A stretch of 18,759 bases of DNA from Actinomycetes bacterium (GTDB lineage Bacteria > Actinomycetota > Coriobacteriia > Anaerosomatales > Anaerosomataceae), in assembly GCA_021850085.1 (NCBI GenBank), contig JAJZRZ010000009.1, positions 1-18,759 on the forward strand. Reading direction: 5' to 3'. Positions 13,074 through 18,759 of the stretch are shown here, piece by piece (the stretch's first letter is position 1; each line of letters begins with the position of its first letter). The notes below the pieces were generated by a model. That model saw only the letters and a program-made list of their open reading frames with translations, was not told the origin of the DNA and did no database searches. The position numbers were made by a program, and so were the translations under genes.

Positions 13074-13745
13074 GTGCATGTGAAGCGTGTGGTCGTGGTC
13101 GCCGACGACCTCCACTCTCGCGCATGGGTGGAATCAGCGATCGGCGCCTTGGACGTGGCCATCTCGTACTGCCCGATCCCTGAGCTTGGCACTCGCCTCG
13201 AGAACGCGCCGGGGGACCTCATGATCGTGGACGCGGGTCGTTCGCCGGAGGAGGCCATCGCACTTGCCGAGTCCGCGGCGGCCGGAGGTTCGGAGATCCG
13301 GATGTTGCTCGTTGTCGAGCACGAGGCACTCGGGCAGCTCCGCTTACCGGTGCGCTGCAACACCGACTTCGTGGTCCGTGGGGCGCTGCCCATCGAGGTG
13401 GCCGCTCGCGTGCGTGCCCTGCTGTGGCCCGGCGAGGAGGTCACCCCTGACGAGATCATCCGGATCGACGACCTCGCCCTGAATCTCGCCACGTATCAGG
13501 CCCACGTGCACGGCGAGCCAGTGGAGTTCACGTACCTCGAGTACGCGCTCTTCTCATTCCTCGTGACGCATCCGAACCGTGTCTACAGCCGCGAGGTCCT
13601 GCTCAGCCGCGTATGGGACACGGACTACTTCGGTGGAGCTCGAACTGTGGACGTCCACATCCGCCGGATCCGGGCGAAGCTTGGCCCGGACGTGGCAAGC
13701 CGTCTCGAAACCGTGCGCAACGTCGGCTATCTGTGGCGGATGTAG
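13074..13745 (+). CDS. GlnR-like orphan OmpR-family regulator
   Basis: A 223-residue regulator with a receiver-like domain (1-120) and an OmpR-type winged-helix DNA-binding domain (127-222). The C-terminal stretch DYFGGARTVDVHIRRIRAKL and TVRNVGYLW closely resembles GlnR, the nitrogen regulator of actinobacteria. The receiver keeps D11/D12 and D53 (LMIVDAGR) but has R102 where the conserved lysine belongs and no Thr/Ser at the switch position (LLVVEH), so phosphorylation is probably not used, as for GlnR. There is no partner kinase next to it. The GTG at 13074 has GGGAGGGAGG 8 bases upstream; a second GTG at 13080 is possible. Position after glnA supports a role in nitrogen control. Orthology to GlnR is likely, not proven. 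Confidence 0.72.
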   Translation: MHVKRVVVVADDLHSRAWVESAIGALDVAISYCPIPELGTRLENAPGDLMIVDAGRSPEEAIALAESAAAGGSEIRMLLVVEHEALGQLRLPVRCNTDFVVRGALPIEVAARVRALLWPGEEVTPDEIIRIDDLALNLATYQAHVHGEPVEFTYLEYALFSFLVTHPNRVYSREVLLSRVWDTDYFGGARTVDVHIRRIRAKLGPDVASRLETVRNVGYLWRM

Positions 13746-13774
13746 GGACCCGGCAGCGCGTTCGGCACGCCCTC

Positions 13775-13783
13775 TGCTACCAT
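13775..13783 (+). promoter_or_regulatory. Extended -10 promoter element of the HMA/cupredoxin-like gene
   Basis: TGCTACCAT carries the hexamer TACCAT (13778-13783) with the TG extension, 33 bases upstream of the GTG start at 13817. No good -35 is visible. It follows the same TGCTANNAT pattern as the helicase and glutamate synthase operon promoters. Confidence 0.4.
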
Positions 13784-13816
13784 CTCGCTCGTCGCAGTTC
13801 GATGAGGAGGTCCTAC

Positions 13817-14470
13817 GTGAAGGTGCGCCCGCAGCACATCCTGTTCGCGGTTCTGATTCTACTCGTGGTGGTGGTGATCTCTTTCGCCGCCGAGAGGGAC
13901 CAGCCTGGTACGGTGATCCGCGAAGAGGGCAGCATCACGAAGTTCATATCCAACGCCGACGCCGACGCCACCGCCACCTTCGATATCGTACTGAAGGCAG
14001 GGACGGAAGCCGAGCGCGAGGCTGACAGCATGTTCGCGCTGCTGGAGCTGGAGGCGGTCCGTAAGCTGACGTTCGACACAAGAGCGCTCACGCTCACCGT
14101 GGGTTACGACTCCGGGTTGATTCGCGAGCAGAGGATCAGGCAGCAGCTTGCGCAGGCAGGATACGTCGCCCGCTCGATCGAGGAGGCGGTCCCAGCCGAA
14201 CTCGCCGCGGATGGTTCGGCCCAGTCGATCTCCCTTGCCACTGGCGATTCGCTGGAACCGTCGTTCGTGCGCGCGAAGGCAGGAATACCGCTGGTCATCA
14301 CCTTCTCGGAAGGTTTTGGGCACCTTGCGACGGTCTCGATCCCCGCACTCGGCATCACCCAGGATCTCACCGCGGACGGGGTCACGATAACCATCGAGGA
14401 CCCGGCGCGGGGGACTTACGACCTGGTGTGTGCCGAAGGCTTCGTCGACGGCACGCTAGTCATCGAGTAG
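13817..14470 (+). CDS. Membrane-anchored protein with HMA-like and cupredoxin-like domains
   Basis: A 217-residue protein I cannot name. Residues 8-25 (ILFAVLILLVVVVISFAA) form an N-terminal membrane anchor or uncleaved signal, placing the rest outside the membrane. Residues 53-118 resemble a heavy-metal-associated (HMA) fold by pattern, ending in QQLAQAGY, but the CXXC metal site is absent. Residues 145-217 resemble a small cupredoxin domain with GIPLVITFSEGFGHLATVSIPALGI and a final YDLVCAEGFVDGTLVIE; C205 and H169 are potential ligands, but the usual Met is replaced by F209. AGGAGG lies 6 bases before the GTG at 13817, which decides the start; an upstream ATG at 13802 overlaps that site. 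It might sense or chaperone copper, or have lost metal binding. Confidence 0.62.
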   Translation: MKVRPQHILFAVLILLVVVVISFAAERDQPGTVIREEGSITKFISNADADATATFDIVLKAGTEAEREADSMFALLELEAVRKLTFDTRALTLTVGYDSGLIREQRIRQQLAQAGYVARSIEEAVPAELAADGSAQSISLATGDSLEPSFVRAKAGIPLVITFSEGFGHLATVSIPALGITQDLTADGVTITIEDPARGTYDLVCAEGFVDGTLVIE

Positions 14471-14758
14471 CCACCGCGCCACAGGCTGGAACACGCAGCC
14501 CCGGAGCCGGTGGCTCCAGCGGTTCTCCGCTTCGCAGCGGCCTGAACCTCGGGTTGGACTCGAGTCCTAGGTCGTTGTGCCGCATCGCGCATGCGCGCTG
14601 TGTGCTCGGCGTCACTGACGTCGAACTGCTTCCCGCACAGGCGGACGAGCGGTGCGGCCCAGTTGGAGAGGCCTATGTCGCATCCCTCGGGTAGAATCGA
14701 GTCTGCTTCCGCGATGCCCCGCCCGCGGACAATGATATTCGTACCCGAAAGGTGGCAA
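14471..14758 (+). promoter_or_regulatory. Intergenic region before polA: hairpins and polA promoter
   Basis: This 288-base gap holds no gene I can support. After the upstream stop there are two hairpins: GGAGCC/GGCTCC with loop GGT (14503-14517) and CCGCT/AGCGG with loop TCGC (14527-14540). Neither has a U-run, but they probably mark the 3' end of the preceding transcript. The polA promoter is proposed at TAGAAT (14692-14697), the same hexamer as the glutamate synthase operon; no -35 is convincing. The leader from about 14704 can form TCCGCG/CGCGGA across a ten-base loop. Confidence 0.45.
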
Positions 14759-17368
14759 ATGCCCGAGCGCACGCTGGCGGTGATAGATGGCAACAGCCTC
14801 ATGCACCGGGCCTTCCACGCGCTGCCGCCTACGATGACCGCGCCCGACGGCCGCCCCACCAACGCCGTGTTCGGGTTCCTCTCCATGCTCTTCAAGATGG
14901 TCACGGACCTGGCGCCCGCCGGCGTCATCGTTGCGTTCGACCGTGGCATGCCCTCCTTCCGGACGGAGGCGCTGGCGGCCTACAAGGTGCACCGCCCTCC
15001 CACGGACCCGGACCTGAAGATGCAGTTCGCGATGATCAAGGAGCTGCTCGAAGCGCTCGCGATCCCGATCGTGGAGGCCGACGGGTGGGAGGGCGATGAC
15101 ATCCTCGGCACGCTTGCCGTGCGCGGCGCGGCCGCGGACACGCGCGTGTTGCTCGTCACCGGGGACAAGGACGCGCTGCAGCTCGTGAGCGATAGCGTGC
15201 AGGTGGTGAGCACCAAGAAGGGCATCACCGACATCGCGATCTACGACCGCGAGGCGGTGATCGAACGATACGGGGTGGCTCCTGAGCAGATCGCCGACTT
15301 CCTCGGCCTCAAAGGCGACACGTCCGACAACATCCCGGGTATCCCGGGCGTGGGGGAGAAGACCGCGGCGAAGCTTCTGCAGGAGTTCGGCACCCTGGAG
15401 GCGGTGCTGGAGCATGCCGGGGAGATCAAGGGCAAGCTGGGAGAGAACCTGCGCGAGCATGCCGACGAGGCACTCGCGAGCCGGATGGTGGCCACGATAC
15501 GCTGCGACGTGCCGGTGGACATCGATCTGGACTCGGTCACCTGGGGTTCATGGGACGAATCGCGAGCGCTCTCCGCGCTCAGCGCGCTGTCGATCACCTC
15601 GCTCATCCCGAGACTGAAGGCGACCACGCCGCTGACGGCGAGCGGGCAGGCCGTAGCGCTCGTGCAGGACCTCGCGCAGGCGGAATGGCGCAGGTTGATC
15701 GGGTCCGAGGCGCTGGCATGGGCGACCAGCCTCGGCAGGCGGGGGTTCGTCGGCATGGCGGCCGGAGATGCGCAGGAGTGCTCGCTCTTCCCCGCACAAC
15801 GGCAGCTTGCGTTGGCGTACGAGGGCACGGTCGCCGTATTCACGGGAGCCGAAGCCTCCGCAGCGTGGACACACGTGGCCGGCGAGTGCGCCCTCAGCGC
15901 CGGCGACACCAAGTCGGTCGTCCGGACCTCGGCAGGTCTCGAGGAACTCGGTCTGCTGGACCCCGCGCGCCTGTTCGACTGCGGAATAGCGGGGTACCTG
16001 CTCGCCTCGAACCGCTCGGACTACGGCGTGCCGGCGATGGCGGCCGCACATCTCGGCAGGACTGTCGAGGCCGGGGATGCCGCTGCCGAGGCGCGTGCGG
16101 CCGCCGAGCTGGCACCGGTGATGCGCGAGGCGCTCGAGGAGTGGAACGCGCAGACGTGCTTCGACCTGATCGAGATGCCGCTCGTCCCCGTGCTCGCCCG
16201 CATGGAGGAGATGGGCGTCGGGCTGGACTGCGCGGTGTTGACCGCACTCTCGGACGAGACACATGCGAGGATCGAGACGATCGTGGCCGAGATCCACGAG
16301 CTCGCTGGCTACGAGTTCACCATCGACTCGCCCAAGCAGCTCGGCGAGGTGCTGTTCGAGAAGCTCAACCTGCCCACCCAGAGGAAGACGAAAACCGGCT
16401 ACTCCACCGACGCGAGCGTGCTCGCCGCACTCGCGCCGGTGCATCCCATCGCGGCTAAGGTGATCGCCTACCGCGAACTCGCCAAGCTCACCTCCACCTA
16501 CATCGACGCCTTGCCGAGGATGCTGGGAGAGGACGGGCGGCTGCACACCACCTTCAACCAGACCGTCGCCGCCACGGGGCGGCTCTCGTCATCCGGCCCG
16601 AACCTGCAGAACATCCCGGTGCGCACGGAACTCGGTCGCCGAATACGCGCCGCCTTCATACCCGCGCACAGCGGCGACCTGATGGTGCGGGCCGATTACT
16701 CCCAGATCGAGCTGCGCATCCTCGCTCATCTCTCCGGAGACCCGGGCCTGATCGAAGCGTTCACGTCGGGGATGGATTTCCATGCGGTCACCGCCGCACG
16801 CATCTTTGACGTTTCGCCCGAAGCGGTGGATGCGGAGATGCGACGCAAGGCCAAGGCGGTCAACTTCGGCATCGTGTACGGTATCTCGGCGCATGGGCTG
16901 TCCTCGTCGCTCGGCATCGCGCATGCCGAAGCACAGGCCACCATCGACCGCTATTTCGCCGCGTATCCGGGCGTGCGGAGCTACCTGGACGAGACGAAGG
17001 CCGAAGCGCACAAGACGGGCTATGCCGAGACGCTCTTCGGCAGGCGCAGGCCCATCCCCGAGATCAGGAGCTCGAACTGGAACCTCAGAGGGTTCGGGGA
17101 ACGCACGGCGATGAACCATCCGATGCAGGGGACCGCCGCGGACATCATGAAACTCGCGATGATCGTGGTGGACCGCAGGCTGCGTGCCGAAGGGTTCGAA
17201 TCACGCATGCTGCTGCAGGTGCACGACGAGCTGGTGTTCGAGGCGCCGCCAGCCGAGCTGGAGCGGCTGACCGCGATGGTGTGCGAGGCGATGGCGGGCG
17301 TCGTGGAGATGCACGTGCCCCTCGAGGTGAGCGTGGGGTCGGGCGAGAACTGGGCGGCGGCCAAGTAG
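14759..17368 (+). CDS. polA: DNA polymerase I
   Basis: An 869-residue family A polymerase for gap filling and Okazaki fragment processing. Residues 1-290 are the 5'-3' exonuclease/flap nuclease (VIDGNSLMHRAFHALPP at the start, LVTGDKDALQLV, and the helix-hairpin-helix GLKGDTSDNIPGIPGVG). The middle region (about 300-470) is a degenerate 3'-5' exonuclease: the catalytic DXE is replaced by ALAWATSL, so proofreading is unlikely. The polymerase domain has motif A DYSQIELR (D646), motif B RRKAKAVNFGIVYG and motif C HDE (D823/E824). AAAGG (14748-14752) lies 6 bases before the ATG at 14759; the open frame extends upstream but without family similarity. The polA-rpsA order is conserved in actinobacteria. 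Confidence 0.98.
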   Translation: MPERTLAVIDGNSLMHRAFHALPPTMTAPDGRPTNAVFGFLSMLFKMVTDLAPAGVIVAFDRGMPSFRTEALAAYKVHRPPTDPDLKMQFAMIKELLEALAIPIVEADGWEGDDILGTLAVRGAAADTRVLLVTGDKDALQLVSDSVQVVSTKKGITDIAIYDREAVIERYGVAPEQIADFLGLKGDTSDNIPGIPGVGEKTAAKLLQEFGTLEAVLEHAGEIKGKLGENLREHADEALASRMVATIRCDVPVDIDLDSVTWGSWDESRALSALSALSITSLIPRLKATTPLTASGQAVALVQDLAQAEWRRLIGSEALAWATSLGRRGFVGMAAGDAQECSLFPAQRQLALAYEGTVAVFTGAEASAAWTHVAGECALSAGDTKSVVRTSAGLEELGLLDPARLFDCGIAGYLLASNRSDYGVPAMAAAHLGRTVEAGDAAAEARAAAELAPVMREALEEWNAQTCFDLIEMPLVPVLARMEEMGVGLDCAVLTALSDETHARIETIVAEIHELAGYEFTIDSPKQLGEVLFEKLNLPTQRKTKTGYSTDASVLAALAPVHPIAAKVIAYRELAKLTSTYIDALPRMLGEDGRLHTTFNQTVAATGRLSSSGPNLQNIPVRTELGRRIRAAFIPAHSGDLMVRADYSQIELRILAHLSGDPGLIEAFTSGMDFHAVTAARIFDVSPEAVDAEMRRKAKAVNFGIVYGISAHGLSSSLGIAHAEAQATIDRYFAAYPGVRSYLDETKAEAHKTGYAETLFGRRRPIPEIRSSNWNLRGFGERTAMNHPMQGTAADIMKLAMIVVDRRLRAEGFESRMLLQVHDELVFEAPPAELERLTAMVCEAMAGVVEMHVPLEVSVGSGENWAAAK

Positions 17369-17427
17369 GCGGCGCGGCAGCACGGTCTTTCCGGAAGGAG
17401 GCATCGCATTCGGTCCGCTTTCGGTGG

Positions 17428-17559
17428 TATCATCCTTAAGCTTGCGCGCGTTCGCGCGCGAGAAGACCTGTAGGCCCCCGAGAGCATGACCGACCGGAAA
17501 GCAAGCGACCGAGACGTTGGCACCCGGGGCCCCGAGATGTACGGAAGGGGCCACCACCA
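17428..17559 (+). promoter_or_regulatory. rpsA promoter and structured 5' leader
   Basis: An extended -10, TGGTATCAT (hexamer 17428-17433), should start a leader of about 120 bases at around 17440. It begins with a 9-bp hairpin (17441-17449 with 17454-17462, one G-T pair, loop GTTC). Near the gene, GGCCCC (17528-17533) pairs with GGGGCC (17547-17552), and the right arm takes in part of the GGAAGGGG ribosome-binding site (17543-17550). This could mask translation initiation, as expected for a ribosomal protein gene that controls itself. No known riboswitch was recognised. Confidence 0.5.
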
Positions 17560-18759
17560 GTGGTAGACGAGAACAGTTACGTGATACACGACGAGCGCGA
17601 GTACACCGATGAGGAGATGCACGCCCTCATCGACGGCACGATCACCGACTTCGACGACGGCGACCTCGTTACCGGTACCGTCGTCCAGGTGGAGCGGGAC
17701 GAGGTCCTGCTCGACATCGGCTACAAGTCCGAAGGCGTCATCCCGGCGCGCGAGCTCTCGATCCGCAAGGACGCGAACCCGGCCGACATCGTGCAGCTCG
17801 GCGACGAGATCGAGGCGCTTGTCCTCCAGAAGGAGGACAAAGACGGCCGTCTCATCCTGTCCAAGAAGCGCGCCGCCTACGAGCGCGCATGGAACGATAT
17901 CGAGAAGAAGTTCGAGTCGGGCGAGAACGTGGACGGCGAGGTCATCGAGGTCGTCAAGGGCGGTCTGATCCTGGACATCGGCCTGCGCGGCTTCCTGCCA
18001 GCCTCGCTCGTGGACCTTCGCCGCGTGAAGGACCTCCACATGTTCCTCGGCGACCGCCTCGAGGCGCGTGTCATCGAGATGGACCGCAACCGCAACAACG
18101 TCGTGCTCTCCCGCCGCGTGGTGCTCGAAGAGGACCGCAAGCAGGAGCGCCAGGACATCCTGAACAAGCTCGTGAAGGGCATGATCCTGCCGGGCACCGT
18201 CTCCTCCATCGTGGACTTCGGCGCGTTCGTCGACCTCGGCGGCATCGACGGTCTGGTACACATCTCCGAGCTGTCGTGGAGCCACGTGAACCACCCGTCC
18301 GAAGTCGTCGCCGTCGGCGACAAGGTCGAGGTCCAGGTGCTCGATGTCGACCTCTCGCGCGAGCGCATCTCGCTCGGCCTCAAGCAGACCCAGGATGACC
18401 CGTGGAAGCAGCTCGTCAAGGAGTTCCAGGTCAGCACCATCATGGAGGGCAAGGTCACCAAGATCGTGCCGTTCGGCGCCTTTGTGGAGATCGGCAACAA
18501 CGTCGAGGGTCTCGTGCACATCTCCGAGATGGCGCGCGGCCACGTGGAGAAGCCGGAGGATGTCGTGGCTGTGGGTGACGACATCCAGGTGAAGGTCATG
18601 GACGTCGACCTCGAGCGCCGCCGCATCTCGCTTTCGATCCGTGCGGCCAACGAGGAGCTCGGCCTGCCCGATCCGGCGGGCGTGCAGGCGCCCGAGGACG
18701 AAGAGGGCGAAGGCGTCGCCGAGGACTTCGAGATCGTGGAAGCGGACTCCGCGGAGGTC
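17560..18759 (+). CDS. rpsA: Ribosomal protein S1 (3' end outside window)
   Basis: The first 400 codons of ribosomal protein S1, which binds mRNA on the 30S subunit. Four S1 RNA-binding domains are visible at about 35-104, 122-187, 207-275 and 293-361, each with its typical (V/I)xGxV start and ISLSxK/R-like end: VTGTVVQVERDEVLLDIGYK, VDGEVIEVVKGGLILDIGLR, PGTVSSIVDFGAFVDLGG and MEGKVTKIVPFGAFVEIG. Four domains followed by an acidic tail (380-400: DEEGEGVAEDFEIVEAD) is the actinobacterial form, shorter than the six-domain protein of Escherichia coli. Translation starts with GTG at 17560, 9 bases after GGAAGGGG. The stop lies beyond the window. In related genomes coaE often follows. Confidence 0.97.
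   Translation, partial: MVDENSYVIHDEREYTDEEMHALIDGTITDFDDGDLVTGTVVQVERDEVLLDIGYKSEGVIPARELSIRKDANPADIVQLGDEIEALVLQKEDKDGRLILSKKRAAYERAWNDIEKKFESGENVDGEVIEVVKGGLILDIGLRGFLPASLVDLRRVKDLHMFLGDRLEARVIEMDRNRNNVVLSRRVVLEEDRKQERQDILNKLVKGMILPGTVSSIVDFGAFVDLGGIDGLVHISELSWSHVNHPSEVVAVGDKVEVQVLDVDLSRERISLGLKQTQDDPWKQLVKEFQVSTIMEGKVTKIVPFGAFVEIGNNVEGLVHISEMARGHVEKPEDVVAVGDDIQVKVMDVDLERRRISLSIRAANEELGLPDPAGVQAPEDEEGEGVAEDFEIVEADSAEV

Noticed and set aside
14503..14540. Hairpins after the HMA/cupredoxin-like gene as an intrinsic terminator
   Set aside because: No U-run follows either hairpin, so an intrinsic terminator cannot be claimed.
14416..14949. A 177-codon minus-strand frame covering the gap before polA
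   Set aside because: No recognisable motif, and it overlaps the ends of two well-supported plus-strand genes.
17537..17566. Nine-codon upstream reading frame (ATG to TAG) overlapping the rpsA start
   Set aside because: No ribosome-binding site before the ATG and it lies in the loop of the proposed hairpin; likely chance.
17020..18543. A 507-codon minus-strand open frame opposite polA and rpsA
   Set aside because: Leu/Asp/Val/His-rich translation typical of the complement of rpsA codons; both plus-strand genes are unmistakable.

Overview
This 18.8 kb window is GC-rich chromosomal DNA from an actinobacterium, probably an anaerobic or microaerobic lineage outside the well-known aerobic genera. 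The grounds are the high GC content with strong G/C third positions, PdtaS/PdtaR-type and GlnR-like regulators, an actinobacterial four-domain ribosomal protein S1 after polA, and an iron-sulphur-rich heterodisulfide-reductase-like protein with a ferredoxin-type glutamate synthase. A Coriobacteriia-type host fits but is inference.

Layout. Positions 1-1440 (minus strand) hold the 5' end of a UvrD-family helicase with a LexA-type box in front of it, and an adenosine/adenine deaminase. A divergent MFS transporter (1588-2871) follows, then a convergent tRNA-Leu(CAA) and a small four-helix membrane protein on the minus strand. From 3742 a sensor kinase and an ANTAR response regulator (PdtaS/PdtaR type) form a two-gene operon. 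Directly behind is a four-gene operon (5942-10904): an HdrB-HdrC fusion and the three pieces of a split, ferredoxin-type glutamate synthase (glutaminase, Fe-S/FMN synthase, GXGXG subunit). A GNAT acetyltransferase converges on it. Then come glutamine synthetase I-alpha, a GlnR-like orphan regulator, a membrane-anchored HMA-like/cupredoxin-like protein, DNA polymerase I, and ribosomal protein S1 (cut by the window end).

How it fits together. Positions 5165-13745 read as an ammonium-assimilation (GS-GOGAT) island carrying its own regulators. No NAD(P)H-oxidising glutamate synthase small subunit is present. The HdrBC fusion occupies that place in the operon, so it may bring electrons to the synthase through iron-sulphur clusters. 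The most striking signal is in the leader of this operon: two consecutive hairpins with six-base loops, both with A at loop position 1 and G at position 4, the recognised signature of ANTAR-protein RNA targets. They sit about 100 bases downstream of the ANTAR regulator gene and are followed by mutually exclusive hairpins, one ending in a U-run. I infer a sensor kinase - ANTAR - RNA switch controlling glutamate synthesis. Upstream of glnA a GAAAC-N6-GAAAC repeat resembles part of a GlnR operator.

No CRISPR array, insertion sequence or phage gene was seen. Many promoters in the window share a TANNAT or extended TGNTANNAT -10 element.
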